Source: Rhodoblastus acidophilus
GTDB taxonomy: Bacteria; Pseudomonadota; Alphaproteobacteria; Rhizobiales; Beijerinckiaceae
Assembly (NCBI RefSeq): GCF_025961575.1
Contig: NZ_JAOQNX010000002.1
Location: 175,539 to 239,538, forward strand
Reading direction: 5' to 3'
DNA length: 64,000 nucleotides
Every line of letters starts with the position of its first letter. Positions within the stretch are counted from its first letter, which is position 1. The notes under the pieces are model-generated. The model was not told the DNA's origin and searched no databases. It saw nothing but the letters and a program-made list of their open reading frames with translations. Below, piece by piece: positions 46,016 through 54,886 of this stretch. A program made the translations under genes and the position numbers.

Positions 46016-47827
46016 ATGACCATTACGCCTGTTTCCAACACATTGTATACGTTCATCATTCCTGATGTTCCGACCGGCGCGACCGTTTACGAACTGGGGC
46101 CGGACTTCATCAATCTGAATGGCGAAAGTATTTTCGGCATATCCTACTGCCTCAATTATCAGGGCCAGGTGCTGCAGCCGTTCGCCGCCTATGGATTCGT
46201 CCTGGATTCCTCAAACGGCTTTCTCGGCGCGGCGCCGGCGACCAGCACCAACGCCACCGATCCGCACGGTCTTCCCGGCGGCGTGACCACCGCGCATGGG
46301 TTCGGCCGTTTCGGCGGGACCTATGCCAATGAATTTCTCAGCGCCTGGAGCAATTCCTCCGACGGAATCACCTATTCGCTGCAATATTCGATCTACACGC
46401 AGGACAGCCAGGGCGCGCTGACCTCGACAAACGCCGCCACCCTGTTCACCGGTCTCACCCCGGTCGCAATCCCCTCCTCGGTTCCCTGGGGGAACTGGGG
46501 GCATTCCAGCCAGGCCTCGCTGAACGACGGCAAGGATCTGCTCGCCCTGGACAGCGTCGACGCCTCGGGCGTGGAGCAGCTCAACTTCGCCTTTGTCGCC
46601 GGCGACGGGGCCACGAGTCCCAGCTTCACCTATAGCGACGCCAATTGGGTCGCCGGAAACAGCTATGCCTGGAGTCTCGGAGGCGGGACAAATCAATACA
46701 ACCTGCTCACCGAGGACACACAAGCCGGCCAGAACGCGAGCCTGCACAGGACCTCCATTTCGACCCTGGGGTCGCAGAGCTCGGACTGGACGACGCCGAC
46801 AAGTTTTTCTCAAATCGATCGGATCACCTGGGCCGCTTCGAACGGCAACACGGTCCTCGACCTCAGCGGCCTCGAGAACGGTTCGTCGGCGCATCAATTG
46901 TCGATCGTGAACTGGTCGACCGGGGCGATCGGCGCGACCCTGGACGAGAGCTACACCGGAACGCTTTATGCGGGCGCGCGGGTGCTGGCGCTCGGCGCCG
47001 CCGCCAATGGCTCGTTCCTGGAATATTGGGTGGACAGCTCGGGCCTGAAGCTTGAGGAAGTCCAGATCGTCAATGGCGCGCTTCAGGTGGTCGACACTTT
47101 CGTGCTCGACGCGAACGCCAACGGAACGGCCTCGGTGGCCAATCTCGGCAACGGGCGCGTTCAGGTCAATTGGCAGGTCTATAGCGGCGATCCCACCCAG
47201 GCCGGCGCGACTTCGGTCGACAAGACCGAGATCGTCGCCATCTGCTTCATGGCCGGAACGCGAATTCGCACGCCGGACGGCGAGGCGGCGATCGAGACGC
47301 TGCAACCCGGCGATCTCGTGCTCACCCGCGATGGCGCGGCCAAGCCCGTCAACTGGCTGGGACGGCAGACCGTGTCGCTGCGCTTCGCCGATCCTTTGCG
47401 CGTGCTGCCGATCCGCATTCGCGCCGGCGCGCTCGCCGAGCACACGCCCGCGCGCGACCTGCTGGTGTCGCCCGATCACGCCTTGCTGGTGGAGGACACG
47501 CTGATCCATGCGGGCGCGCTGGTCAACGGGCGCTCGATCACCCGCGAGACCGAGGTTCCCGAGGTTTTCGTCTATTACCACGTCGAACTCGAGGATCATG
47601 CGCTGATCCTCGCCGAGAACACGCCGGCGGAGACTTTTGTCGACACGGTGGATCGGCTGAACTTCGACAATTGGGCGGAATTCCAGGCGCTTTATCCCGG
47701 GGGCAAGACGGTGGACGAACTCCCCTACCCCCGCGCCAAATCGCACCGGCAGGCGCCGGCGCGCATCCGCGCGGCGCTCGACCGCCGCGCCGCCGACCTC
47801 TGCGCCGCAGCGGCCGGGGCGGCGTAA
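46016..47827 (+). CDS. Large Hint-domain protein, putative self-processing
   Basis: 603 residues from the ATG at 46016 (CGGAG upstream). Residues 1-405 are Gly/Ser/Thr/Asn-rich and beta-rich with no recognised family. The Hint domain begins at Cys410 in AICFMAGTRIRTPDGEAAIE and includes VSPDHALLVEDTLIHAGALV and YYHVELEDHALILAENTPAE, ending near 565. About 60 per cent of the Hint residues match the divergent neighbour by eye. The junction resembles Hint_2 domains that cleave the N-terminal part by an N-S acyl shift. No secretion gene is present in the window. No signal peptide is apparent. Confidence 0.82.
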   Translation: MTITPVSNTLYTFIIPDVPTGATVYELGPDFINLNGESIFGISYCLNYQGQVLQPFAAYGFVLDSSNGFLGAAPATSTNATDPHGLPGGVTTAHGFGRFGGTYANEFLSAWSNSSDGITYSLQYSIYTQDSQGALTSTNAATLFTGLTPVAIPSSVPWGNWGHSSQASLNDGKDLLALDSVDASGVEQLNFAFVAGDGATSPSFTYSDANWVAGNSYAWSLGGGTNQYNLLTEDTQAGQNASLHRTSISTLGSQSSDWTTPTSFSQIDRITWAASNGNTVLDLSGLENGSSAHQLSIVNWSTGAIGATLDESYTGTLYAGARVLALGAAANGSFLEYWVDSSGLKLEEVQIVNGALQVVDTFVLDANANGTASVANLGNGRVQVNWQVYSGDPTQAGATSVDKTEIVAICFMAGTRIRTPDGEAAIETLQPGDLVLTRDGAAKPVNWLGRQTVSLRFADPLRVLPIRIRAGALAEHTPARDLLVSPDHALLVEDTLIHAGALVNGRSITRETEVPEVFVYYHVELEDHALILAENTPAETFVDTVDRLNFDNWAEFQALYPGGKTVDELPYPRAKSHRQAPARIRAALDRRAADLCAAAAGAA

Positions 47828-47911
47828 CATGTTCCGGAGCCCGTTCGGCGATCTCCCTTTCACCGAACGGGCTCTTTCGCTCGCGGCGGGGCTTTACGCG
47901 AGCGGGGGCGT

Positions 47912-48529
47912 TCAGCCGATCTTGGCCACGGCGTGGATGATCTGCTGGCGGGTGCGCTGGGCGACGACCGCCACATCGGCGATGCCGGCCTGGACCGCAC
48001 GCCAGGATTCGTCGCCGGCGACGGCGAGGCGGCCAATGGTGTTCTGCACGTTTTCGGCCTCGCCCTGCAGGCGAAGCAGCGCATTGTCGACATCCGCCCG
48101 CACCTGCTGAATCGCGTCGGCCGAGACGAGCTGCGCGGCGTCGGCGGACGCCTTCCAGGTCTTCATCTGCGCCTCGACCCGCGCCTTCAACGCCGCCTTG
48201 ACATCCTCGGCATGGCCCGCCGCGACGACGAGGAAATCGTGCATGCGCAATTCCACCTCGCACCACTGGTCCGCCAGAACGTCGGCCTGCTGATTGGCCG
48301 CCGCCGCCGCGTCTTGCGCCGCCTTCATGCCGATCTCGGCGAAACGGTTGCGCGCCGCGCGAATCCGCTCGAGCGTCTGTTCCGCCTGTTCGCGCGCTTC
48401 GCCGCTGAGCTTGGCGGCGGAAATCTCCATGGACGCCAGGCTGGCGTCGGCCTCGTCCAGGCGCTGCTTGGTCCATGCGATCTGATTGTGAAGGGCGCTG
48501 GCGGATTTCATCGGATCTTTGTCGGTCAT
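47912..48529 (-). CDS. Helical, phasin-like protein of unknown function
   Basis: 205 residues, almost entirely amphipathic helix with coiled-coil potential (ASLASMEISAAKLSGEA, then KAALKARVEAQMKTWKASAD). It is alanine-rich and soluble. The pattern recalls phasins or proteins that coat storage granules, but no family motif is present. It is transcribed away from a TetR gene and could be regulated by it: a dyad TTA-GAACGTTC-TAA lies 50-70 bp upstream. Confidence 0.6.
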   Translation of the reverse strand: MTDKDPMKSASALHNQIAWTKQRLDEADASLASMEISAAKLSGEAREQAEQTLERIRAARNRFAEIGMKAAQDAAAAANQQADVLADQWCEVELRMHDFLVVAAGHAEDVKAALKARVEAQMKTWKASADAAQLVSADAIQQVRADVDNALLRLQGEAENVQNTIGRLAVAGDESWRAVQAGIADVAVVAQRTRQQIIHAVAKIG

Positions 48530-48581
48530 CGTCGGTCTCCAGTCTGATGTTTGGGGGATGTCAGCGTGGGCGACAGTGAAT

Positions 48582-48599
48582 TTACTGAACGTTCGTTAA
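48582..48599. promoter_or_regulatory. TetR-type operator
   Basis: TTACTGAACGTTCGTTAA carries the dyad GAACGTTC with matching TTA/TAA ends, the classic layout of a TetR-family site. It lies between the phasin-like gene (start 48529) and the TetR gene (start 48718). Confidence 0.5.
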
Positions 48600-48717
48600 G
48601 TGTCAAGAGCGAAACATCGATCTTGTCGCGGACGCTGGACGGTGAGATTTTTCCGCCCCGCTCGACTCAGGTGAGAAGCTCTGATATCCAGAACCAAACC
48701 AATGGTTTCGTATTGCA

Positions 48718-49320
48718 ATGAATGACAACAGTTCGACGCGAACGTTAATATTGTCAGCGGCGGCACGACTTTTTGCCGCGGATGGTTATGACGCAGTCTC
48801 CATGCGCGATGTCGCGGCGGAAGTGTCGATGACGCCCGCGAATATCTACTATCACTTCAAGGACAAGGATGCGCTCATCCGGGAGACGCTGGTCCATGTT
48901 CTCTCGGCGCCGGCGCCCTCATTGGAGACGATTCTGGCGACGACCCAGGCGCCGCTCGAGGTGATCGACGCCTTCATCGATTCTTTTGTGCATACGATGT
49001 TCGAGGATCGGATTTTTTCGAAGCTTGTGCTGCGCGAATTGCTCGACGGCGACGTCGACCGGCTGAAATATGTCGCCGAAACCGTCGTCAATCATCCCTT
49101 TTCCGTGGTGGCGCGCGCGGTCGCGGATTGCGGCGGCGGCGGCGATCCCGTTCTCATGACTGTATCGATCATCGGCATGATCATCGGGCATTTCCAAATG
49201 GCCGCGATGATTTGCTATGCCCCCGGCGGGACGCCGGAACACGCCGATCCCCGCGTCGTCAGCCGCCACATTTCCACTCTCGTGCGCAGCGCGCTCAAGG
49301 CTTGGGGAAGCGCGGACTGA
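48718..49320 (+). CDS. TetR-family transcriptional regulator
   Basis: 200 residues. The N-terminal helix-turn-helix spans about 25-50: AADGYDAVSMRDVAAEVSM, then TPANIYYHFKDKDALIRETL. The remainder is the TetR ligand-binding helix bundle with a TetR_C-like Val/Ile/Met-rich helix near 145-170. It is divergent from the phasin-like gene. Ligand unknown. Confidence 0.9.
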   Translation: MNDNSSTRTLILSAAARLFAADGYDAVSMRDVAAEVSMTPANIYYHFKDKDALIRETLVHVLSAPAPSLETILATTQAPLEVIDAFIDSFVHTMFEDRIFSKLVLRELLDGDVDRLKYVAETVVNHPFSVVARAVADCGGGGDPVLMTVSIIGMIIGHFQMAAMICYAPGGTPEHADPRVVSRHISTLVRSALKAWGSAD

Positions 49321-49536
49321 ACGGGGCGGAGGCCCGTTCGCCTTAGGAACAGACTGCAAAACGAGAGACGGAAAAAGTTCGCCGGAAATAATTCACCGAG
49401 AGCAGTTCTTGCGCGGATACGAAGCGCAGATCAATTGGACGATCTGCCGGCAACGTTTTAAGTTAGCTCTTTGTGTAATTCACCCAATTTCAAATGCGTA
49501 GCTTTCAATAAAATCTCTGTCATATCCTCAACATAT

Positions 49537-49989
49537 TTAGCCTCTTCTGCCTGCAAATGGCACAAGCTCTATGGTCGTAGCAATATATTTTCCCAGTTTA
49601 ACGGGATTAAATTCGAAATGCCTGCTGTCTGAATGCGCGAATATTTCATGACGAGCAACCAAGATTTTCTTATGCATTTCAGCATGTTCTGCGCTGAAAT
49701 TAACCAACCTTAAAGGAAAACCGGGCCAGCCCTTGCTCTTAGTGAACGGTCGGGCATAAGCGATAATCAGGTTGGTTACGAAAGCAGTTTGCTGTTGATA
49801 GATTGATCCACGACGTTCCCACGGTCTTGAATGCCATTTCTTTTTGAGTAGATAGCGCGCGCAAAAGCGAGCCTGGGCGAAATCATACGTGGCGGCAAAG
49901 AGACGCTCATACTGTTTTTTCTTTTGAACTATTTCTTGCATGGAAAAATTTCCATTCCAAGCTACAAAAACATCGAAGCCCTGTCCCAA
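49537..49989 (-). CDS. HEPN-like protein, C terminus disrupted by a frameshift
   Basis: 150 residues in the open frame as it stands. KILVARHEIFAHSDSRHFEF near 110-130 fits the HEPN ribonuclease motif R-x5-H (RHEIFAH), and AYARPFTKS matches the AbiU2-like branch. After about residue 140 the frame ends abruptly in PFAGRRG. A one-base shift at 49560 restores a helical tail, HLQAEEAKYVEDMTEILLKA, running to a stop at 49458, so the intact protein would be near 172 residues. The gene is AT-rich compared with its neighbours, which suggests horizontal origin. A sequencing error is also possible. Confidence 0.55.
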   Translation of the reverse strand: MGQGFDVFVAWNGNFSMQEIVQKKKQYERLFAATYDFAQARFCARYLLKKKWHSRPWERRGSIYQQQTAFVTNLIIAYARPFTKSKGWPGFPLRLVNFSAEHAEMHKKILVARHEIFAHSDSRHFEFNPVKLGKYIATTIELVPFAGRRG

Positions 49990-50025
49990 TGAATGGCTAG
50001 ACGTGATCTATATGCCACTAATCTT

Positions 50026-50430
50026 TTAGTCGGCGCGCTGGCACTCCGCGCAAAGCCCTCGGACCTCGATCGACACGGTTTCCGCCGCGAACATGTTTTT
50101 GCGCGCGGTTTGCCCCAAGAAACTTTCAAGCGCCGCGCCGGAAAATTCGCGCGTCGCGCCGCAGGCGCGGCAGATCAAAAATCCCGCGCACAGAGCGTGC
50201 CCCTGGCTGCGGCAGGCCACATAGGCGTTTTGCGACTCCACCCGGTGCGCCAGCCCCTCGTCCATCAGTTTTTGCAGCGCCCGATAGACCGTCGGCGGCG
50301 CCATCCGCTTCGCGCCGCTGAGCGCGTCGATCACGTCATAGGCCGACAAGGGCTTTTGCGCCGCCGTCAGCAAATCCAGAATCTGGCTTTGCACGGCGTT
50401 CAGCTGCGGCGAGGTTTTGAGGGTGGACAT
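50026..50430 (-). CDS. zur: Zinc uptake regulator Zur (Fur family)
   Basis: 134 residues. The winged helix has PTVYRALQKLMDEGLAHRVE, and the structural zinc site has two CxxC pairs (CRACG and CAEC), as in Zur. With zinc bound it represses uptake genes. It is divergent from znuA, and a perfect dyad TATGTTATAACATA lies between the genes, so it probably represses both. This supports Zur rather than Fur or PerR. Confidence 0.93.
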   Translation of the reverse strand: MSTLKTSPQLNAVQSQILDLLTAAQKPLSAYDVIDALSGAKRMAPPTVYRALQKLMDEGLAHRVESQNAYVACRSQGHALCAGFLICRACGATREFSGAALESFLGQTARKNMFAAETVSIEVRGLCAECQRAD

Positions 50431-50444
50431 TCGCTTCGATCTGA

Positions 50445-50458
50445 TATGTTATAACATA
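50445..50458. promoter_or_regulatory. Zur box
   Basis: TATGTTATAACATA is a perfect 14-bp palindrome and contains the GTTATAAC core of Zur operators. It is 15 bp upstream of the zur start and 43 bp upstream of the znuA start. Confidence 0.85.
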
Positions 50459-50500
50459 CATCGCCGCATCGCCGGCGCCCACTGAAACTAGGATGTCTTC

Positions 50501-51394
50501 ATGCGTCTGAAAAGCCTGCTGGCCGCCGCCCTTCTGCTGCTGCCCCTGCCCCTGCGCGCCGAAGTTCCCGAAAAGCCGCGCGTGGTCGCGAGCTTCTCCA
50601 TTCTGGGCGATCTCGTCCGCGAGGTCGGCGGCGACAAGGTGGATGTGCAGGTTCTCGTCGGCCCCAATGGCGACGTCCACGCCTTCCAGCCCACCCCGGC
50701 CAACGCCCAGGCGCTGAAAAAGGCGAAACTGATCGTCGTCAACGGCCTCGGGCTCGAGGGCTGGATGACCCGGCTGATCGCCTCCTCGGGATCGCGCGCG
50801 CTGGTCGTGGTGGCGAGCCAGGGGGTGAAGAGCATCGAAGGCGAGGAGGACGGCAAGAAGGGGATCGATCCCCACGCCTGGCAGAGCGTCGCCAACGCCA
50901 AAATCTACGCCGTCAACATTCGCGACGGCTTGAGCGCCGCCGATCCCGCCGACGCCGCCTATTTCAAGGCGCGCGCGGAAGACTTTTTGGCGCGGCTCGA
51001 TGCGACCGAAGCCAAGGTGCGCGCCGACGTCGCTCAGATCCCGGAGAAAAACCGCCGCATCGTGACCACGCACGACGCGTTCGGCTATTTCGCCGCCGCC
51101 TATGGCTTTGAATTCCTGGCGCCGCAGGGCATTTCGACGGATTCCGAACCTTCGGCCAAGGACATCGCCGCCCTGATCGCCCAGATCAAGCGCGAGAAAA
51201 TCCCCGCCGTGTTCCTGGAAAACATTTCCGACCCCCGGCTGATGAAGCGCATTGGCGAGGAAAGCGGCGCAAAGATCGGCGGCGACTTGTTTTCCGACGC
51301 GCTCTCGGCCAACGATGGGCCGGCGCCCACTTACATCGACATGATGAATCACAATATGGATGAGTTGAAGAAGGCGCTCGTCCCTCATAGCTGA
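50501..51394 (+). CDS. znuA: Zinc ABC transporter substrate-binding protein (ZnuA/AztC type)
   Basis: 297 residues. A signal peptide lies at 1-20 (MRLKSLLAAALLLLPLPLRA). Metal ligands are visible: His in GPNGDVHAFQP, His in IDPHAWQS, His in VTTHDAFGYF and the C-terminal acidic MMNHNMDE. The loop that is His-rich in ZnuA is only a short acidic EGEEDGKKG here, as in AztC-like forms. It delivers zinc to a permease. The class-matched permease is at 43424. The promoter is controlled by the Zur box upstream. Confidence 0.9.
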   Translation: MRLKSLLAAALLLLPLPLRAEVPEKPRVVASFSILGDLVREVGGDKVDVQVLVGPNGDVHAFQPTPANAQALKKAKLIVVNGLGLEGWMTRLIASSGSRALVVVASQGVKSIEGEEDGKKGIDPHAWQSVANAKIYAVNIRDGLSAADPADAAYFKARAEDFLARLDATEAKVRADVAQIPEKNRRIVTTHDAFGYFAAAYGFEFLAPQGISTDSEPSAKDIAALIAQIKREKIPAVFLENISDPRLMKRIGEESGAKIGGDLFSDALSANDGPAPTYIDMMNHNMDELKKALVPHS

Positions 51395-51404
51395 GCAAGG
51401 GGGA

Positions 51405-51426
51405 TTGACCGCGCCCCCGCGGTCAA
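51405..51426. other. Perfect hairpin between znuA and the COG0523 gene
   Basis: TTGACCGCG and CGCGGTCAA form a perfect 9-bp stem around a CCCC loop, 10 bp after the znuA stop. It is followed by AAAACC, not T, so it is not a standard terminator. It may be a processing or mRNA-stability element between two genes of one operon. Confidence 0.45.
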
Positions 51427-51445
51427 AAACCGAAACGGAGATTTC

Positions 51446-52585
51446 ATGTCCGAGCAAAAGATTCCCGTCACCGTGCTGACCGGCTACCTCGGGGCGGGCA
51501 AGACCACGCTGCTCAACCGCATCCTCACCGAAGATCACGGCAAAAAATTCGCCGTGATCGTCAATGAATTCGGCGAGATCGGCATTGACAATGAACTCGT
51601 CGTCGACGCCGACGAAGAAGTGTTCGAGATGAACAACGGCTGCATCTGCTGCACCGTGCGCGGCGACCTGATCCGCATCATCGAGGGGCTGATGCGGCGC
51701 AAGGGCAAGTTCGACGCCATTCTGGTGGAGACCACCGGGCTCGCCGATCCCGCCCCCGTCGCCCAAACCTTTTTCGTCGACGCCGACGTGCAGAAGGAGA
51801 CGCGGCTCGACGCCATCGTCACCGTCGCCGACGCCAAGTTTTTGGCCGACCGGCTCAAGGATGCGCCTGAGGCCAAGAACCAGATCGTGTTCGCCGACGT
51901 CATCCTGCTCAACAAGACCGATCTGGTGAACCGCGACGAGCTCGAAGAGGTGGAGGCGCGCATTCGCGGCCTCAATCCGTACGCGAAACTGCATCGCACC
52001 AACCGCTGCGACATCGCGCTGGAGCATGTTCTGGATCGCAAGGCTTTTGAGCTGGACCGCATCCTCGATCTCGACCCGGATTTTTTGACCGTGGACGAGC
52101 ATGGCCATGAGCATCATGGCCATGACCACCATGATCACGACCATGGCCATCATCACCATGGGCATGACCATCATGATCATGACCACCATGATCACGGTCA
52201 TCATCACCACGACCACGAGTGCGCGCCGGATTGCGACCACGAGGACCATCATCACGCGCCCAAAGTGCTGCATGACGAAGAGGTCAAGTCGGTCGCCATC
52301 GCCATCGACGGTCCCGTCGATCCCGACCTGTTCCTGCCCTGGATCAACGAGGTGGTGCAGCGCGACGGTCCCGACATCCTGCGCTCGAAAGGCATTCTGG
52401 CCTTCCCCAATGAGCCCAGGCGCTATGTCTTCCAGGGCGTGCACATGATCCTGGACGGCGATCTGCAGCGCGAATGGAAGGCGGAGGAAAAACCCAACAG
52501 CCGCATCGTCTTCATCGGCCGCAAGCTGAAGGAAAAAGAGCTGCGCGAAGGGTTTTTGGCCTGCGCGGCGTTTCAGACCGCCTGA
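51446..52585 (+). CDS. COG0523 metal-chaperone GTPase (CobW/ZigA type)
   Basis: 379 residues. GTP-binding motifs: Walker [13 protein letters not shown], the metal-binding CICC in [12 protein letters not shown], and NKTD in [14 protein letters not shown] long His/Asp-rich segment (about 215-272: [20 protein letters not shown]) would bind zinc. The C-terminal CobW_C domain ends near 360. The gene follows znuA after 51 bp, so it is likely part of the Zur regulon. Zinc starvation is the most probable role, as a chaperone or allocator of zinc. Confidence 0.92.
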   Translation: MSEQKIPVTVLTGYLGAGKTTLLNRILTEDHGKKFAVIVNEFGEIGIDNELVVDADEEVFEMNNGCICCTVRGDLIRIIEGLMRRKGKFDAILVETTGLADPAPVAQTFFVDADVQKETRLDAIVTVADAKFLADRLKDAPEAKNQIVFADVILLNKTDLVNRDELEEVEARIRGLNPYAKLHRTNRCDIALEHVLDRKAFELDRILDLDPDFLTVDEHGHEHHGHDHHDHDHGHHHHGHDHHDHDHHDHGHHHHDHECAPDCDHEDHHHAPKVLHDEEVKSVAIAIDGPVDPDLFLPWINEVVQRDGPDILRSKGILAFPNEPRRYVFQGVHMILDGDLQREWKAEEKPNSRIVFIGRKLKEKELREGFLACAAFQTA

Positions 52586-52618
52586 GCGGCGCCCGTTGGC
52601 GGGCAGCTGAAAAATCCG

Positions 52619-52680
52619 TGGACCGCCCCCGCCCTTCGAGACGCCCGCCGCGGCGGGCTCCTTAGGGTGAGGGCTACTTT
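52619..52680. repeat. Dispersed repeat family 1, copy C
   Basis: CGCCCCCGCCCTTCGAG, ACGCCCGCC-GC-GGCGGGC and TCCTTAGGGTGAGGGCTACT match copy B closely. It sits immediately 3' of the small membrane-protein gene on the minus strand. Confidence 0.82.
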
Positions 52681-52710
52681 ATGAAATTTTGGAGGCGGCT
52701 TGGCGGCCTG

Positions 52711-52893
52711 CTAGCCGTGAAGATTCAGCATCCGCGTCACAAAACTCGGATCGCCGGCCAGTAGCCATGCGAGGCCGGCGACGAGCAGCGTCGCCTGCGC
52801 CAGGCGTCCCAGGACTTTCATCGTCTGCGCGGCGCCGTCGTATTTGCCCAGCGGCCGGCTTTGATCCTCGAAGCGATAGACGAAACGACCCAT
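52711..52893 (-). CDS. Small single-span membrane protein
   Basis: 60 residues from the ATG at 52893 (MGRFVYRFEDQSRPLGKYDG). One hydrophobic segment (about 30-47, LAQATLLVAGLAWLLAG) would cross the membrane once. The earlier in-frame start is out of context. The family is not recognised. Codon use is normal. Confidence 0.6.
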   Translation of the reverse strand: MGRFVYRFEDQSRPLGKYDGAAQTMKVLGRLAQATLLVAGLAWLLAGDPSFVTRMLNLHG

Positions 52894-53121
52894 GGTGCTC
52901 TCGCGCCTTCGTTCGTTTGAAAAGACGGACAAATTCAACTTAAAATTGTCCTTTCCCACACTGTCCATCTCCGGTTGCTTTTCCCTTAACATCCCCTGTT
53001 CGCTCAGATATTTGTGCGCGGGCGCGCTGGATTTGGCGCGCGCGCGAAAACGAATTATGTGTTCGGCTTGGCCTGACCGGTCTTCCCGCGCGGATTCGCT
53101 GGGAGCGGACTGGGAGGGAAC

Positions 53122-54828
53122 GTGCGGGTTTCAGCGATGACGGCAGGGTTTTTCAACGAACAGGATTGGGCCAATGAGGCCAATTGCCCGGAAGACTCAT
53201 TGCCCGCGCCACGCCGCTGGGACCTCGTGCTCACCTGCGGCGAACAGCTCGACGCCCGGCGCGATGCGCTCGAACTGCTGGCCGCGCTGGCGGCGGAAGC
53301 GCCCGGCCGCGCCATTCTGCTGATCTGCGCCGAACCCGTCGATCCCGCGGTGAAAGAAGCGCTCGCCGGGGCTTGCGCGCTGGTGGCGCCGCCGCGCCAG
53401 AACGCTTTTGGACGCTATGTCCACTTCCTCCAGTCGCGCGCGCTGCGCTTCGCCTTTTCCGCCGCCGAACTTTTGGCGGCGCTGCAGGCGCGCGGTCATG
53501 AATTCGCGCTGGTGTGCTGCGGCGACCGGGGCGCCGAGGGGTTTTTCATCGAAAAGATGCGCCGGCACGGGCAATTGCGCTTCGACGGCCTGGCCGTGCG
53601 GCTGCAGGGCCTGACGGCGCTGGCGCTCGAGGATGAGGCGACGCCGCTGCATGAGCTGAACGCCGAGGCGCGCAACCAGATGATCGAGGAAATCGTCTGT
53701 GTGCAACGGGCCGATCTCCTGCTCTATCGCGATGAGGCGCTGTTCGCGCAGGTGGAAAAACTGGGCCGGCGCTTCGGGTTTGACGCGCGGGCGCGCGCGC
53801 GTCAGGAGACCGCGCCGCTGTGGAGCGTTTTGCGCGCGCCGCCGCGCCCGGCGCTCGCCGAGCCGGCGAATCTGCCGGTCGGCTTCGTCATTCCCCATTT
53901 CAACAATGCCGCCTTGATCGCGGAATGTCTGGCCTCGGTGCGCGCCTGCGCCGAACCGGGCGACGAAATTCTCGTCGTCGACGACGCCTCGCGCCCGAGC
54001 GAGAAACAGGCGCTGCGCGAGAGTGTCGCGCGGCTGAACGTGGAAGGCGCGCCCGAGATCGCGCTGCACGAATTGCCGCGCAACAGCGGTCCCGCCGCCG
54101 CGCGCAACGCCGGCGTCGCCCATTTGCAGCGCGCCGAACTGGTGCAATTCATCGACGCCGACGACGCGCTCCACCCCGACGGGTTTCGCGCCACCCGCCG
54201 CGCCCTGCGGCTCAATCCCGACCTCGCCATGGTCTATGGCCTGCAGCGCAATTTCGGCGCGGACCGGTTTTATTGGGTGACCATGGACCCCAATCCGCTC
54301 ACCATCTTCGACGAGAATTTTTGTCACAGCGCCCCGCTGGTGCGCCGCGCCGCCTATGCCGCGCTGGGCGGACAGCAATCGGCGCTGCGCCGCCATTACG
54401 AGGATTGGGAGTTCAACATCCGCCTCGCCTTGTCCGGCTTCGCCGCCGAAGTGGTTGTGGCGCAGACCCAGCAATATCGCATCGGCGCCGCCACCCGCAC
54501 CTTCGACCAGGCGGAAAAAACCAACCAGTCGCGCCAGGCGCTTTTCGCCCGCATGGCGCGCGAAAAACTTTCGGGCGATCCCCATCGCGACCGGCTCGCC
54601 GCGACGCTCGCGGTCTATGCGGCCAAACTCGAACATGCCGGCCTGCTGGCGCTCGCCGCCGGCCAGCGCCGCACAGCCCCGGAGCCGGCGCGCCGGATCG
54701 TCGAGATCGCCCATGTCGTCGATCTCGAAGAGCGGATCAAGGCGCAGCCGCTGCCGAGCTGGCGCAAGAAACTGGCGCGGCTGTCGCTGTCGGTCGCGCG
54801 CCGGATCGGTCGGGCGCGGCGCAAATGA
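53122..54828 (+). CDS. Glycosyltransferase: degenerate GT-B N half fused to a GT2 domain
   Basis: 568 residues with a GTG start at 53122 after a strong GGAGGG site. ATG at 53137 is an alternative. Residues 30-225 match the N-terminal part of the next gene's GT-B unit (KMRRHGQLRFDGLAVRLQG versus KMRRHGQLRAEKMAVRLHS). The donor-binding half is absent. A GT2 domain starts at 251 (LPVGFVIPHFNN) with EILVVDDASRPS, QFIDADDALHPDGF (DxD) and YEDWEFNIRLA. It is the first of two paralogues in tandem. Sugar and acceptor are unknown. Confidence 0.82.
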   Translation: MRVSAMTAGFFNEQDWANEANCPEDSLPAPRRWDLVLTCGEQLDARRDALELLAALAAEAPGRAILLICAEPVDPAVKEALAGACALVAPPRQNAFGRYVHFLQSRALRFAFSAAELLAALQARGHEFALVCCGDRGAEGFFIEKMRRHGQLRFDGLAVRLQGLTALALEDEATPLHELNAEARNQMIEEIVCVQRADLLLYRDEALFAQVEKLGRRFGFDARARARQETAPLWSVLRAPPRPALAEPANLPVGFVIPHFNNAALIAECLASVRACAEPGDEILVVDDASRPSEKQALRESVARLNVEGAPEIALHELPRNSGPAAARNAGVAHLQRAELVQFIDADDALHPDGFRATRRALRLNPDLAMVYGLQRNFGADRFYWVTMDPNPLTIFDENFCHSAPLVRRAAYAALGGQQSALRRHYEDWEFNIRLALSGFAAEVVVAQTQQYRIGAATRTFDQAEKTNQSRQALFARMAREKLSGDPHRDRLAATLAVYAAKLEHAGLLALAAGQRRTAPEPARRIVEIAHVVDLEERIKAQPLPSWRKKLARLSLSVARRIGRARRK

Positions 54829-54886
54829 TGCGGCTCGCCTTTCCTCTCCGTCCCGCCAGACCTCTCCCCCTTCGCCGGATTGCTCC

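Noticed and set aside
52085..52260. A tandem repeat or CRISPR-like array
   Set aside because: The repeated CATGACCAC-type units code for the His/Asp-rich metal segment of the COG0523 protein. They are short, degenerate and in frame.
50336..52444. A 702-codon minus-strand frame
   Set aside because: It is antisense to znuA and the COG0523 gene, and its His-poor, Met/Val-rich stretch is just the reverse of the His-rich coding run.
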